A stretch of 64,000 nt of DNA from an uncultured Saprospiraceae bacterium (GCA_937872385.1 CALMSO010000004.1:1-64000), one strand, 5' to 3'; positions 1 through 9,906 are shown, numbered from the stretch's first letter. Notes: a model not told the origin generated them from the sequence alone. Translations and numbers: made by a program.

Positions 1-1151
1 ACTTCTTTTTTAGCAAACTGGCGATCGCCGGTCTTCACTTCGATGTACGCTGCGCCATTCTCAAACAGCACATCGCGCTCCTTGATCGCTACTACCTCCG
101 TGCGGCGGTCGAGTATAATGTCGGCATTGGCGCTGTAGCCCGCCCGCAGGAAAACATCCTCGGACGGTTCAATCGCTGCGCGCACCTGAAACTTGACGGT
201 GCCTTCCTCGTTTTCACCTTTCGGCGAAATAAATTCGAGCGTCGCCTTAAAACGGGCATTCTCAATAGCGCCAACGGTGAGTTCCAATGGCATACCCTCG
301 CGCAGCTTGCCTACGTCGGCTTCGTCCACTTTACCCTCAAAAATCAAGGAATTCATATCGGCTATAATGGCAATGCTGGTGCCCTCGTTGAAATTATTGC
401 GCTCTATGACCGAAGTCCCCTCCTTCACCGGCACGTCGAGCACCATCCCATCAATGGTGGACATTACCACATTCGCTACCTGCCGCGAACTGCGGGCCGC
501 GCCCTCGCGCAGTAGTTGCAAGTTGTTAATAGCGGCTTGATATTCTTGCTTCGCAATGTCCACATTTACTTCGAGCTGGCGCAGGCTATTGCCGGCGGTC
601 ACCTGTGCATTTTCGTATTCGGCTTTTCGCAAATTGAAATCCAATAAAAACCGGTTGTAGTCCTGCTGCGAAATAACCCCTTCTTCGTACAATCCGCGCT
701 GGCGTTCTTCCTCGCGGCGGGCATTTTCGTAGGCGGCGCGCGCGCTTTCCACATCGAGGCGGTTGCGATTTAGCTCGCGCTGGCGTTGCAATTCGCGCTG
801 GGCATCCTGCAAGCGCAAGCGGCTCACTTCCACATTCGATTGCGCCGAATTGATATTTACTTCGCTGGGTATCAACTGGATTTTGGCAATGGGCTGCCCT
901 TTTTTCACCATTTGTCCCGCTTCTACGTACAATTCCTGCACCACCCCCGATACCTGCGGCTTGATTTGCACCTCCAGACGCGGCTTCACCGATCCCGTTG
1001 CTACCGTTTTCTTTATAATATTGGTAATAACCGGTTTTTCCGTATCATAATTTTCAGACGACTTGCTGCGCTGATTGTAAAAATAGACACCAAGAGCAAT
1101 CGTTGCTATTAATAAAAACGCGCCCGCCCCAATTAAACATCCTTTATTCAT
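1..1151 (-). CDS. HlyD/MacA-family efflux periplasmic adaptor (C-terminus cut by window edge)
   Basis: The frame is open from an ATG at 1151 to base 1, giving about 383 residues. The protein starts MNKGCLIGAGAFLLIATIAL, one membrane anchor, followed by a lipoyl-like segment (VQELYVEAGQMVKKGQPIAK), a long charged coiled-coil hairpin (about residues 100-190, rich in Q, R and E) and the returning half-lipoyl and beta-barrel part (STIDGMVLDVPVKEGTSVIE). This order is typical of MacA-type adaptors that link an inner-membrane ABC or RND pump to an outer-membrane channel. It is the last of four leftward genes after an ATPase and two MacB-like permeases, so it probably belongs to that pump. No TolC-like gene is visible. 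The membrane-proximal C-terminus lies outside the window. Confidence 0.9.
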   Translation of the reverse strand, partial: MNKGCLIGAGAFLLIATIALGVYFYNQRSKSSENYDTEKPVITNIIKKTVATGSVKPRLEVQIKPQVSGVVQELYVEAGQMVKKGQPIAKIQLIPSEVNINSAQSNVEVSRLRLQDAQRELQRQRELNRNRLDVESARAAYENARREEERQRGLYEEGVISQQDYNRFLLDFNLRKAEYENAQVTAGNSLRQLEVNVDIAKQEYQAAINNLQLLREGAARSSRQVANVVMSTIDGMVLDVPVKEGTSVIERNNFNEGTSIAIIADMNSLIFEGKVDEADVGKLREGMPLELTVGAIENARFKATLEFISPKGENEEGTVKFQVRAAIEPSEDVFLRAGYSANADIILDRRTEVVAIKERDVLFENGAAYIEVKTGDRQFAKKE

Positions 1152-1162
1152 GTGTTTCCAAT

Positions 1163-1262
1163 GTTAGATGTTAGATAATAGATGTTAGATTTTAGATACC
1201 TGATTTTTAGGACTGTCCTATTCCCCTATTCGTCCTATTTGTCCCATCCCCCTATTCCCCTC
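1163..1262 (-). repeat. Modular intergenic repeat, copy a (short)
   Basis: This copy fills the gap between permease and adaptor. It has several AGATNNNAGAT units next to the adaptor start, then CCTATTCCCC-type units next to the permease stop. The conserved middle block seen in other copies is missing. The strand given is that of the gene whose leader it forms. Confidence 0.7.
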
Positions 1263-1265
1263 CAA

Positions 1266-2513
1266 TCACTCATCCTTCAGCGCTACCACAGGATTGACGC
1301 GTGCGGCCTGCATGGCAGGAATAAAGCCCGCAAAGGCTCCGGCTATAATTAACAAAATAACTGCTCCCAGCCCAATGGTTATATTTACCTGCGGATTGTG
1401 AAAATTATCCGTTTCAACATTATTTGCTAACATGATGTACTGAATACTGCCGATAACAAAAGTCCCCGCAATCAAACCCAGATAGCCCGAAAGCGATGTA
1501 ATAAAAACCGATTCAAGCATAATCATGCGTATAATGGACGCTGGCGTAGCCCCCAGTGCTTTGCGAATACCGATTTCTTTGGTGCGCTCTTTTACTACAA
1601 TGAGCATAATATTGCTCACGCCCACGATACCCGCCAGCAGCGTGCCGATACCTACAAACCAAAGGAAGACATTGATGCCGGTAAATAAATTGCGTACATT
1701 GCGAAATTCCTGATCGAGATTAAACCCGCCGATACCCTGCGGATCGTCAGGGGCGATGTAATGTCTTTGCCGCAGTAGGGCTTTCACTTTGGGTTCTAAT
1801 GCTCCAATGCGAATGTGCTCGTCGGCGGCACAAACGAAATAATCTACCCGATCGCCGGTGCCAAAAGTGCGTTGCATAGCCGTAAGCGGTATCACGACTG
1901 CTTCGAGATCACTTTCGGTCCAGGGCTTGATCTGAATGGGACCAAACACTCCAACCACCAGAAACTCCACGCCTCGGATGCGCACATAACGGCCTAAGCA
2001 TTCGGCATCGCCAAACAGCACCTCGCGGATGCGCTGCCCGATCACGGCCACTTTTCGGCTTTCTGCCACGTCAAGTTCATTCACATAGCGCCCTTCGTAC
2101 AATTTCAAGGCTTCCACCTTGATCATATCACTCAGTTCCCCGCGTATTTCGTAGCGGTCGCCCTTGTCTTCAAAATATACGGGCGAGGCAGGCATAGAAT
2201 GGCGCGGCGCAATGTACTGAATATCAGGAATTTCTTGCTGAATAGCTCGAATGTCTTCCAATGTAAAACGCGGCACCCGCCCCGGCTGAAAGCCCTTGTA
2301 AGGCTGCGAAGTGCGCATGGGCCAAACGTACAGCGCGTTGCTCACGCGGTTGTCAAAGCCGCGAAATACCCCATTTTCCAAGCCTTTGCCCATACCCAAA
2401 ATGAACACCAGCATAAAAATACCCCAAAAAACGCCCAGCGCCGTCAGCCCGGTACGCAGTTGGTGCTTGCGCATAGTTGCAAATATTTCCTGCCAAATAT
2501 CGCGGTCAAACAT
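1266..2513 (-). CDS. MacB-like ABC transporter permease (FtsX family)
   Basis: The protein has 415 residues. The N-terminus runs through a cytoplasmic helix (WQEIFATMRKHQLRTGLTAL) into a first membrane segment at about 21-41, then a periplasmic MacB-type domain to about 280, then three membrane helices. The FtsX core motif is present (IVGVSNIMLIVVKERTKEIG, followed by IRKALGATPASII). Such permeases do not import solutes. They transmit ATP-driven movement to a periplasmic domain and push substrates such as lipoproteins, peptides or antibiotics outward. It is clearly related to the neighbouring permease at 2745-3971, so the two probably form a heterodimer with the ATPase at 4242-4907. The substrate is unknown. 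Confidence 0.92.
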   Translation of the reverse strand: MFDRDIWQEIFATMRKHQLRTGLTALGVFWGIFMLVFILGMGKGLENGVFRGFDNRVSNALYVWPMRTSQPYKGFQPGRVPRFTLEDIRAIQQEIPDIQYIAPRHSMPASPVYFEDKGDRYEIRGELSDMIKVEALKLYEGRYVNELDVAESRKVAVIGQRIREVLFGDAECLGRYVRIRGVEFLVVGVFGPIQIKPWTESDLEAVVIPLTAMQRTFGTGDRVDYFVCAADEHIRIGALEPKVKALLRQRHYIAPDDPQGIGGFNLDQEFRNVRNLFTGINVFLWFVGIGTLLAGIVGVSNIMLIVVKERTKEIGIRKALGATPASIIRMIMLESVFITSLSGYLGLIAGTFVIGSIQYIMLANNVETDNFHNPQVNITIGLGAVILLIIAGAFAGFIPAMQAARVNPVVALKDE

Positions 2514-2523
2514 GCATTTTTTA

Positions 2524-2744
2524 TTTAGATGCCAGATTTTTAGATTTTTAGATAATAGATTTTAGATAATAGATATAGACGATAGATTTTAGATGCGAGA
2601 TACCATCACCTATGACCTATCACTAATGACCTATCACCCTTTTTAAACTTCTCAACCTTTAAACCTTTCTAAACCCTATTCCCCTATTCCCCTATCAACT
2701 TTTCAACTTCTATAAACCCATTCCCCTATTACCCCCTATCCCCC
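2524..2744 (-). repeat. Modular intergenic repeat, copy b
   Basis: A full-length copy lies between the two permease genes. It has TAGATTTTTAGATAATAGAT-type units, the middle block beginning GATGCGAGATACCATCACC, an AACTTCTCAACCTTTAAACC block, and CCCCTATTCCCC units that run to the stop of the upstream permease. On the gene strand 2717-2753 has five closely spaced G runs, a possible G-quadruplex. Confidence 0.85.
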
Positions 2745-3971
2745 TCAATCCCCTTTCATTGCTACCACCGGATTAATACGCGCCGCTTGCAGGGCAGGCA
2801 TTAGCCCGGCTAAGGCTCCGGCAATCATCAACACCACCGTAGCGGCTATGGCTACGCCAAAATTCACTTGCGGATTGCGAAAATATTCACTTTCCAAGGA
2901 GCCGACCAATGCAATAGCGCCGGTGGCCGCCAGCAGTCCCATGTAACCCGCTACGGCTGTAATGAGCACAGCTTCTTGCAAAATCATGGCGACGATAGAC
3001 CTCGGCGTGGCACCCAGTGCCTTGCGAATGCCGATTTCTCGGGTGCGATCTTTTACGACAATGAGCATAATATTGCTCACGCCAATGACTCCGGCTATGA
3101 GCGTGCCAATGCCTACAAACCACACGAAGGCCCGGATGGCCCAAAACAGGTTTTGAAACTCCTGGTACTCCTCCGCCAGATTGGTGATAAAAAGCGCGCG
3201 CTGGTCGTCGGCAGCAAACTGCTTGCGGGCCGCAAAGTCGCGCCGGATATGGGCTTCTATTTCTTTCATTTCGGGAATAGTGGCATCGCCAGCGGTAAAC
3301 ATTAACTGGTGCAAGACACGGCTGCCGCCTTGTATTTTTTGTACGGTTGTAATAGGAATGTAAATAATGCGCATTTCATTATCACCACCGGAATCTTCAT
3401 ACACGCCTACTACTGTATATATTACACCGCCAATCTGTATCTGCCGACCGATGGCTTTTTCCTGCCCAAAAATACCTTCTTTGGCAATGCGACCCAACAC
3501 CGCTACTTTTCTATGTTCTTGTAAATCAATGTCATTAATATAGCGCCCTTGTATCATCTCTGAATTTTCGATGTACAAATGATCGGGGTGCACCCCGCGC
3601 ACCGGAAAGGACAGTTTTTTATTGCCCATGGCCACCGTCTGGTCGCCCGTTAAATAAAAGCGCGCTGAAAGCCGGTCTATTTTATCAAAATTATTAAGTA
3701 AGTAAATGAAATCATCATTATCAAACTGAATCTGTCGCCCTTTGGGTAAACCGTCGAATGCTTTTGAGGTAGTGCCTCGCCGCACCCAGATACTGTTGGT
3801 CGCATCATCGCGGAACTGGTATTCGATGCCATTTTGCAAGCCTTGTCCCATGCCCAGCAAAATCACTAACATAAAAATGCCCCAAAAAACGCCCAGCGCC
3901 GTCAGCGTTGTACGCAGCTTATGCCGACTAATCGAGCTAAATATTTCCTGCCATTTATCAAAATCAAACAT
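2745..3971 (-). CDS. MacB-like ABC transporter permease (FtsX family), second subunit
   Basis: The 408-residue protein has the same layout as its neighbour: N-terminal helix (MFDFDKWQEIFSSISRHKLR), first membrane segment at about 20-42, a periplasmic MacB_PCD domain, and three C-terminal membrane helices with the FtsX signature (GVIGVSNIMLIVVKDRTREI). The start is shared in style with the paralogue (MFDRDIWQEIF versus MFDFDKWQEIF), supporting both annotated starts and an old tandem duplication. It lies between the ATPase and the other permease, separated from each by a copy of the modular intergenic repeat. The set is most likely one operon despite 230-270 bp gaps. Confidence 0.92.
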   Translation of the reverse strand: MFDFDKWQEIFSSISRHKLRTTLTALGVFWGIFMLVILLGMGQGLQNGIEYQFRDDATNSIWVRRGTTSKAFDGLPKGRQIQFDNDDFIYLLNNFDKIDRLSARFYLTGDQTVAMGNKKLSFPVRGVHPDHLYIENSEMIQGRYINDIDLQEHRKVAVLGRIAKEGIFGQEKAIGRQIQIGGVIYTVVGVYEDSGGDNEMRIIYIPITTVQKIQGGSRVLHQLMFTAGDATIPEMKEIEAHIRRDFAARKQFAADDQRALFITNLAEEYQEFQNLFWAIRAFVWFVGIGTLIAGVIGVSNIMLIVVKDRTREIGIRKALGATPRSIVAMILQEAVLITAVAGYMGLLAATGAIALVGSLESEYFRNPQVNFGVAIAATVVLMIAGALAGLMPALQAARINPVVAMKGD

Positions 3972-3973
3972 TG

Positions 3974-4241
3974 TTTAGATAATAGATTTTAGATGATAGA
4001 AGTTAGATGCCAGATATTATGATGCCAGATGCCAGATTTTAGATTTTAGACGATATAAGTTAGATACGGTCTCAACCCCTCAACTCATCAACCCCTCAAC
4101 TCATCAACCCTTCAACTTTTAAATCCTATTCCCCTATTCCCCCATAAACCTATTCCCCCATCAACCTATCCCCCTTCAACTTCTCAACTTTTAAACCTTT
4201 AAACCCCCATTCCCCCATAAACCCATCTCCCCATTCCCCCC
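3974..4241 (-). repeat. Modular intergenic repeat, copy c (expanded C-rich part)
   Basis: AGATGCCAGAT and AGATTTTAGAT units lie next to the permease start, followed by repeated CAACCCCTCAACTCATCAAC-like units and many CCCCTATTCCCC and CCCCCATAAACC units up to the ATPase stop. The conserved middle block is largely lost. On the gene strand 4204-4241 has five G runs with short loops. Confidence 0.8.
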
Positions 4242-4907
4242 TCACGTCCCTTCCACCATCCCATCCTTCAGCCGTATAATCCTTTGCGCCATCGCGGCAA
4301 TATCATGTTCATGGGTCACCAATATCACAGTGATGCCCTCATCATTTACTTTTTTAAACAAATCCATTACTTCGTAGGAAGTGGTAGAATCTAATGCGCC
4401 GGTTGGCTCGTCGGCAAGAATCACTTTGGGCTGCGACACTAAAGCCCGTGCAATAGCCACCCGCTGCTGCTGCCCGCCCGATAGCTGGTTGGGGTAATGC
4501 TCCGCCCAATCCAGTAAGCCCACACGCCGCAGGTATTCCATAGCCAGTTCGCGGCGTTCCTTGCGTTCCACTTTTTGATAATATAATGGCAAGGCTACAT
4601 TTTCCCAGGCAGTTTTAAAATTCAGTAAATTAAAGGATTGAAACACAAAACCAATGAAGCGATTGCGGTACTGCGCGGCCTGCGCCTGCGAGAGGTTGCG
4701 AATGGGCGTACCGTCAAGCAGGTATTCGCCTGTATCATAATCGTCGAGAATGCCAAGAATATTGAGCAACGTGGACTTGCCAGAGCCGGATGACCCCATG
4801 ATGGCGGCCATCTCGCCGGCTCCAATTTCTAAGTCAATACCTTTGAGCACTTCCAGCCGGGTGTAATCGGTCTGATATGCTTTTCGAATGTTTTTGAGTC
4901 GGATCAT
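4242..4907 (-). CDS. ABC transporter ATP-binding protein, MacB/LolD type
   Basis: With the start at 4907 ([20 protein letters not shown]) the protein has 221 residues, the usual length for LolD/MacB ATPases. A longer frame reaches 5003, but its extra 32 residues do not resemble the family. Walker A is at about 38-46 (GSSGSGKST), the signature LSGGQ at 142-146, Walker B with the catalytic Glu at 162-167 (VILADEPTG), and the H-loop is in LVTHEHD. It powers the two FtsX-type permeases downstream. The reading direction suggests it heads the ATPase-permease-permease-adaptor operon. Confidence 0.93.
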   Translation of the reverse strand: MIRLKNIRKAYQTDYTRLEVLKGIDLEIGAGEMAAIMGSSGSGKSTLLNILGILDDYDTGEYLLDGTPIRNLSQAQAAQYRNRFIGFVFQSFNLLNFKTAWENVALPLYYQKVERKERRELAMEYLRRVGLLDWAEHYPNQLSGGQQQRVAIARALVSQPKVILADEPTGALDSTTSYEVMDLFKKVNDEGITVILVTHEHDIAAMAQRIIRLKDGMVEGT

Positions 4908-5128
4908 TTCTTTGTTTAATAACAACTGTGGCAAACACATTGTAATAGCCGAAGAACCGAATTTGCTGGACCGTGTTAAAAAAATATAGACAAACGAAAT
5001 CATTTGCCAGACAAAAACCGGTGCACCAATATTTTATAGATGCCGCTTGAGCTACGCCCCCCCTACGCAGGTACGAAAACTTTTGTACAGCAGGCAGCTT
5101 TTTAGCAGGTGCGCCGTTATAATTTTAG

Positions 5129-5136
5129 TACATTTG
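5129..5136 (+). promoter_or_regulatory. Possible -7 promoter box of the 5159 lipoprotein gene
   Basis: TACATTTG fits the Bacteroidota TAnnTTTG element and lies 22 bases before the ATG at 5159. No matching TTG box is visible about 20 bases upstream, so this is weak. Confidence 0.35.
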
Positions 5137-5158
5137 TCATGCCTGAAAAATAACGGAA

Positions 5159-5944
5159 ATGCGGAATTTCAAACGGATAATATACTCGGTGCTTGCCTTA
5201 GCACTTGCGAGCGGATGTGATTTGACCAATCCGAAAGACCCTATCATTGTGCCCGAAGTGAGCGATGAATTTTATGTGGATATGTGGGAACGATTGGACG
5301 GGCCGCTGGGCCGGGAGTTGATTGTAAAAATAGAATCCATCGAGCCTGAGCGGTGCTTGAATTACCGGATTGATCATTTCTTTGTCCGTCGTGGCAATCG
5401 CCTGCAAATTTCGCTGAATAGCATCGTTCGGCCAAACGATTGCATCAGTGGCGACGCTACGGTAAAAGCAGATGTACAGATAGGCAGCTTGCCCAATGGC
5501 CATCATGGCATGGATATTGCTTTCCGCAATGTGGTGGTGAACAGTGGTCAATTGAGCATCAACACCGAGAGCTATTTGCTGGACATGAAAACCGAGCACG
5601 GGATTATCCTGCTGCGCGAAGAACTGCTGCGGGTGCCCAACGACGCGATCTGGGGCTATGTGGAGGCGGTGCCGGCTGTAGCCGAACAATTCACCAACGA
5701 CCTGGCGCTCATCAGCCGCCCTGCCGATGGCTACCGCGCGGGTTACTACGGTCATTTTACAATCAGTACCATTGATCGGAAGGTTTTTATACACCAGCAG
5801 CCCAGCGCCGATGTGGCGACGAGTTTTCTTTATGCCTATACTGGCAATGAAAGCACCCTGAAAACACTGCTGAATGAATATCGGCAGATGTATGCCGGGC
5901 AGATGACAATCCGCTTGTGGAATGCGCGCGGGCAGGAATTATAA
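5159..5944 (+). CDS. Lipoprotein of unknown function
   Basis: The protein has 261 residues. The N-terminus (MRNFKRIIYSVLALALASGC) is a lipoprotein signal with lipobox LASGC, so the mature protein begins CDLTNPKDPI and is probably attached to the periplasmic side or carried to the outer membrane. The rest is rich in beta-type sequence with no membrane segment and no motif I recognise. It is monocistronic, between the divergent ABC operon and a convergent GNAT gene. Confidence 0.8.
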   Translation: MRNFKRIIYSVLALALASGCDLTNPKDPIIVPEVSDEFYVDMWERLDGPLGRELIVKIESIEPERCLNYRIDHFFVRRGNRLQISLNSIVRPNDCISGDATVKADVQIGSLPNGHHGMDIAFRNVVVNSGQLSINTESYLLDMKTEHGIILLREELLRVPNDAIWGYVEAVPAVAEQFTNDLALISRPADGYRAGYYGHFTISTIDRKVFIHQQPSADVATSFLYAYTGNESTLKTLLNEYRQMYAGQMTIRLWNARGQEL

Positions 5945-6016
5945 TACGAGCAAAAATATTTTTTTGGCATAAATACCTAATTATCAACACTTTGGATTGA
6001 TGTTTTTTACAAAAAA

Positions 6017-6463
6017 CTACAACCAGCGCGTCATCAGGATGCGATTGTGATCCTGAAAATCGAAATTGCGGTACAACGCCCGTCCGGCTTCGTTGTGCGC
6101 CTCCACTTCAAGGTGAATCGCCTTTACACCCATTTCGCGGGCTTTTTCTGCTACAAACTCCACGGCTTTGGTGCCGAGGCCGTTGCCCCGGTGCTCCGGT
6201 AGCACATACAATTCGTCGAGGAAAGCGTCGCGCCCTTTAAATTCAAAGCTATAACCAAGTGTAAGCGCCACATAACCAGCCAATTGTCCATTATACATAA
6301 TAAGCCAGAGCTTTCCGTAGTTCGCATTGTCTAAAAAAACGCGCAACGCCTCCTTAGCCGCTTGCTTATCAAAATTGTATTGATCAATGGCGTAGAAATC
6401 CTGCTGCATTTGCAAGATGGCGTCTATGTCGTCGGTACCGGCCGCGTAAAATTGCAGGTTCAT
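6017..6463 (-). CDS. GNAT-family N-acetyltransferase
   Basis: The 148-residue protein is one GNAT domain. The acetyl-CoA pyrophosphate loop (PEHRGNGLGTKAVEF, about 89-103) follows the central strand DAFLDELYVL, and the last part has the typical HNEAGRALYRNFDF motif of motif B. The family transfers an acetyl group from acetyl-CoA to an amine. The substrate (small molecule or protein N-terminus) cannot be told from the sequence. It lies alone, convergent with the lipoprotein gene and divergent from the trpB-like gene. Confidence 0.9.
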   Translation of the reverse strand: MNLQFYAAGTDDIDAILQMQQDFYAIDQYNFDKQAAKEALRVFLDNANYGKLWLIMYNGQLAGYVALTLGYSFEFKGRDAFLDELYVLPEHRGNGLGTKAVEFVAEKAREMGVKAIHLEVEAHNEAGRALYRNFDFQDHNRILMTRWL

Positions 6464-6686
6464 TAATTACCAGGGTTGTTCAAAAAAATCAAGTCGCAGG
6501 GCAAAGTTGCACAAAAGTGAGCATATTGTTAGTAAAAAAAGAAAGTAAAAAACAAAGTAATTTATACCTTGAAAAAGCCGAATTTTTCCGAATTTTCTGC
6601 TCCTTTTTGTGGGCAAAAGCTTTCTAAAAAGGCATGAAAGCGGCCATTATAAAATTATTGAACACCAATTTAAATAAAATGCGACT

Positions 6687-8054
6687 ATGAAGAACCGTAA
6701 AATCTTGCTGACCGAGAAAGAAATCCCTACCCACTGGTACAACATTGCACACGACATGCCCAACAAGCCCCTGCCGCCGCTGCATCCGGGCACTAAAGAA
6801 CCCATCGGGCCCGAGGCCCTGGCCCCACTCTTTCCGATGGGGCTGATTATGCAGGAAGTGAGCACCGAAAAATGGGTAGAAATACCCGATGAGGTACGCG
6901 ATGTGTACGCATTGTGGCGCCCTACACCGATGTATCGCGCTTATAATTTGGAAAAAATGCTCGATACGCCTGCCAAAATTTATTACAAATACGAGGGCGT
7001 GAGTCCATCCGGCTCGCACAAGCCCAATACGGCTGTAGCGCAGGCTTATTACAACAAGCAGGAAGGCGTAAAGCGCATCACTACGGAAACCGGTGCCGGG
7101 CAGTGGGGCAGCGCCCTGAGTTTTGCCTGCAATCTGTTTGGCATTGAATGCGAAGTATATATGGTGAAAATCAGCTATCACCAGAAGCCTTACCGCAAGG
7201 TCATGATGAATACCTGGGGCGCAAAGGTGTACGCCTCCCCTACCAACCAAACCGAGGCCGGGCGCAAGATTCTATCCGAAAACCCCGACTCGCCGGGTAG
7301 CCTCGGCATTGCTATTTCAGAAGCCGTGGAGCGCGCCGCTACCGACGAGCACACCAAATATGCCCTTGGCAGCGTGCTCAATCATGTGCTCATGCACCAA
7401 ACCGTCATCGGGCAGGAAGCCCTTGCACAAATGGAAAAGGCCGGAGACCTGCCAGATATTGTTATCGCGCCATTTGGGGGTGGTTCTAATTTTGCGGGCA
7501 TCAGTTTCCCGTTTTTGCGGCTCAACCTCGAAGAAGGCAAAAATATCCGTTGCATTGCCAGCGAGCCAGCCTCCTGCCCCAAGCTGACCAAAGGGGTGTT
7601 TCGCTACGATTTTGGCGATACCGTAGGCATGACGCCGCTGCTCCCTATGTACACACTGGGGCATACTTTTGTACCTGCGCCGATTCACGCAGGTGGCTTG
7701 CGCTATCATGGCGCGGGCGTGGTGGTGAGCCAATTGTTAAAAGACAAACTCATCGAGGCGCGTGCCCACGACCAGATAGAATGCTTCGAAGCGGGTATCC
7801 TATTTGCGAAAGCAGAAGGCATCATTCCAGCTCCGGAAACCAACCACGCCATCGTCACCGCCATTCAAGAAGCAGAGCGCTGCAAGCGCGAAGGCAAGTC
7901 GGAAACCATTCTGATTCACCTCTGCGGCCACGGCAATTTTGACTTGGGTGCCTACGAAAACTACCTGTCGGGCAATATGCAAAAGCACGAAATCACGCAA
8001 GCCGAGATTGATGCCGCTATTGCGCTGATTGATACACCGGAAATCGCGGCCTGA
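6687..8054 (+). CDS. trpB2: Tryptophan synthase beta chain, TrpB2 type
   Basis: The 455-residue length and N-terminal extension ([20 protein letters not shown]) are typical of the TrpB2 branch rather than the roughly 400-residue TrpB1. The PLP lysine is K112 in SGSHKPNTA, and the phosphate-binding loop is GGGSN at 264-268. TrpB2 enzymes condense indole with serine to make tryptophan and often work without a TrpA partner. No trpA or other trp gene is near, so it may act in indole salvage. A hairpin terminator follows, and the downstream creD gene is convergent. Confidence 0.92.
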   Translation: MKNRKILLTEKEIPTHWYNIAHDMPNKPLPPLHPGTKEPIGPEALAPLFPMGLIMQEVSTEKWVEIPDEVRDVYALWRPTPMYRAYNLEKMLDTPAKIYYKYEGVSPSGSHKPNTAVAQAYYNKQEGVKRITTETGAGQWGSALSFACNLFGIECEVYMVKISYHQKPYRKVMMNTWGAKVYASPTNQTEAGRKILSENPDSPGSLGIAISEAVERAATDEHTKYALGSVLNHVLMHQTVIGQEALAQMEKAGDLPDIVIAPFGGGSNFAGISFPFLRLNLEEGKNIRCIASEPASCPKLTKGVFRYDFGDTVGMTPLLPMYTLGHTFVPAPIHAGGLRYHGAGVVVSQLLKDKLIEARAHDQIECFEAGILFAKAEGIIPAPETNHAIVTAIQEAERCKREGKSETILIHLCGHGNFDLGAYENYLSGNMQKHEITQAEIDAAIALIDTPEIAA

Positions 8055-8087
8055 GTGCCCGAAATGCTTATTGTACGATAGAAATAC

Positions 8088-8128
8088 GACCGGCGAGGCC
8101 ACCGCACGACTTCGCCGGTTGTTTTTTT
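8088..8128 (+). terminator. Rho-independent terminator after trpB2
   Basis: ACCGGCGA (8089-8096) pairs with TCGCCGGT (8112-8119) and is followed by a run of seven T. It lies between convergent trpB2 and creD and ends at the creD stop. Confidence 0.85.
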
Positions 8129-9458
8129 AGCTCGATGCCCCCGGATTGTACCAGTCCACCCTGCGAGAGTAGTACATCACCGCTGCCAGCGCCATGAAAA
8201 GCCCAAGACTACCCGCCAGCAAGGCGTAGTCTTCTAATTGCAAAATGATAAAAATAAAGCTGTAAATAGCGATTAACAATAGTGCCAACTGAATTACTAA
8301 TCGCCTGATTTTCAGAACAGAAGCACTGTAAAATACAATTAAACCAACCGTAGCAATAGTAGAGCATAAATAGGCATAGTTGAACCCAATATGCTCAGAA
8401 AGCGACAACAATAGCAGGTAGAATACGCTGATGGCCAGCCCCACCAGCAGGTATTGAAATGGGTGCACATGAAAGCGGCGCAAGGTTTCAAAAAAGAAGT
8501 AAATGAGAAAAGTAAGCACAATGACCAGCACCGCGTACTTGGCAGAGCGACTGTTTTTAGCATACTCGTCCACAGGTTGTACAAACCGCACCCCGAAAGC
8601 AGTATCACCGAGGCGGTACTGATTGTTTTTCCAGCTCTGCGGGTAGTTGCGATTGAGATCGAGCACTTGCCATACGGCCGAAAAACCCTGCTCGCTCACT
8701 GCCCGTTGGTCGGGTAGAAAACTCCCACTGAAGCCCGGCGAAGGCCAGTCCGATTGCAAGCGCAAGGTAGTCTCCTTGCCTACTGCTTCAAATTGTAGAA
8801 AATCGCTGCCGTTGACCTTCACAGGAATGCGAAAAGTATAGCCTTCAGTATTCGGCGCTATCGGAATGCCAATGCTGACGCCCGCAGGCAAGATATCCGG
8901 ATAGGCCGTGCCCGGTTCTAATCGGTGGCGACTGTCGTTCCAATCCACTTCAATACTGCTCTTGATGCCCGTCATGCCAGAAATGCCTACCGAAAGTTTG
9001 GCCTGTTCCCACTGCACATCTGCCGGGTCAATATGCAAGGACGCAAAATCCGGCCGGGCAAAGATACCTTCCAAACTCAACTCCGCCTGATATAAAATAA
9101 CCGAAAAGATACCTCGCTGGCGAATCTGGTGGGGAGCCTGCCCCTCTATTTCAAGGCGTACTGGCAAAAAATGCGCCACTTCCTGCACGCGGATGCGCTT
9201 GCCGTCAGGCTCTGTCCAGCGGGTATAGGGTATGCTCAGCACCGGCCCTATAATGGTTTGTGGTGCTCCCCACGCGCTGCTCACCTCCTGCACTACTTCG
9301 CGCTGCCGATGCTGCCGCTCATGCACCAAACTCTGAATCATAGATTGCGGAATCATGAGTAATAAAATCAAAAAACCGATGGCCGCCAGCTTGACGAATA
9401 GCGACTGCCTCAGCCATTGGCTGAATTTCTGAAAGTTGGATGTTTCTTGGTTTTGCAT
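8127..9458 (-). CDS. creD: Inner-membrane protein CreD
   Basis: The 443-residue protein has the CreD layout: a short cytoplasmic N-terminus, one membrane helix at about 22-42 (FVKLAAIGFLILLLMIPQSM), a large periplasmic domain to about 300, then five or six closely spaced helices. The motif GVRFVQPVDEYAKNSRSAKY before the second helix is typical. CreD is linked to envelope stress and beta-lactam response in proteobacteria; its biochemical role is unknown. The gene lies 52 bp after a winged-helix regulator gene with a 17-bp palindrome in the gap, so it is probably controlled by that regulator. Confidence 0.93.
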   Translation of the reverse strand: MQNQETSNFQKFSQWLRQSLFVKLAAIGFLILLLMIPQSMIQSLVHERQHRQREVVQEVSSAWGAPQTIIGPVLSIPYTRWTEPDGKRIRVQEVAHFLPVRLEIEGQAPHQIRQRGIFSVILYQAELSLEGIFARPDFASLHIDPADVQWEQAKLSVGISGMTGIKSSIEVDWNDSRHRLEPGTAYPDILPAGVSIGIPIAPNTEGYTFRIPVKVNGSDFLQFEAVGKETTLRLQSDWPSPGFSGSFLPDQRAVSEQGFSAVWQVLDLNRNYPQSWKNNQYRLGDTAFGVRFVQPVDEYAKNSRSAKYAVLVIVLTFLIYFFFETLRRFHVHPFQYLLVGLAISVFYLLLLSLSEHIGFNYAYLCSTIATVGLIVFYSASVLKIRRLVIQLALLLIAIYSFIFIILQLEDYALLAGSLGLFMALAAVMYYSRRVDWYNPGASS

Positions 9459-9477
9459 AAAATTATTGATTTAAAGT

Positions 9478-9494
9478 ACTTTGAATTTCAAAGT
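9478..9494 (-). promoter_or_regulatory. Palindromic operator candidate upstream of creD
   Basis: ACTTTGAATTTCAAAGT is a perfect 8-bp inverted repeat around one base, 20 bases before the creD start. Nearly the same 17-mer occurs at 10810-10826 next to the related membrane-protein gene. It is a likely binding site of the winged-helix protein encoded at 9511-9828. Confidence 0.7.
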
Positions 9495-9510
9495 TTAAAA
9501 ACAAAAAAAA

Positions 9511-9828
9511 TCACACCTCTGTGGTCTGGTCGCCTGTCTGGGAAAGCAGCTTTTCCAATGCGGCTAAATGCTGCTCAAAGGCGTGCCGGCCTTGCGCATT
9601 TATGCGATACCGGGTGTTGGGTTTTCGTCCCACAAAAGTTTTTGTTACTTCAATATATTGCAAGCTTTCCAGGGCACGCGTGTGGCTGGCTAAGTTGCCA
9701 TCGGTTGCATCCAGCAGTTCCTTCAGGGCGTTAAAATCCAAGGATTCATTCACCATCAGGGCTGACATGATGCCCAGCCGAATGCGACTCTCGAAAGCTT
9801 TATTTAAATCTTGCAATACGTCTTTCAC
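9511..9828 (-). CDS. Small winged-helix transcriptional regulator (HTH_34-like)
   Basis: The 105-residue protein is a single winged-helix DNA-binding domain. The recognition-helix region is DATDGNLASHTRALESLQYI and the wing is VGRKPNTRYRINAQGRHAF, as in the family often annotated as winged-helix DNA-binding or ArsR/MarR-like regulators of Bacteroidota. No ligand-binding domain is present, so it is likely a dimeric regulator acting directly on DNA. Its neighbours, creD downstream and a six-helix membrane protein upstream, carry matching palindromes near their starts, which suggests they are its targets. Confidence 0.88.
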   Translation of the reverse strand: MKDVLQDLNKAFESRIRLGIMSALMVNESLDFNALKELLDATDGNLASHTRALESLQYIEVTKTFVGRKPNTRYRINAQGRHAFEQHLAALEKLLSQTGDQTTEV

Positions 9829-9888
9829 AATGGATTATTAATTAAGCGCGAATCAGGATTAATTAAGTAAGCGACCGGGTATAATTAT

Positions 9889-9906
9889 TTTACATATAAA
9901 TGTAAA
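9889..9906. promoter_or_regulatory. Perfect palindrome upstream of the winged-helix regulator gene
   Basis: TTTACAT and ATGTAAA form a perfect 7-bp inverted repeat separated by ATAA, 60 bases before the regulator start. It differs from the creD palindrome, so it may bind another factor. A direct repeat ATTAATTAAG also occurs twice between it and the gene. Confidence 0.4.
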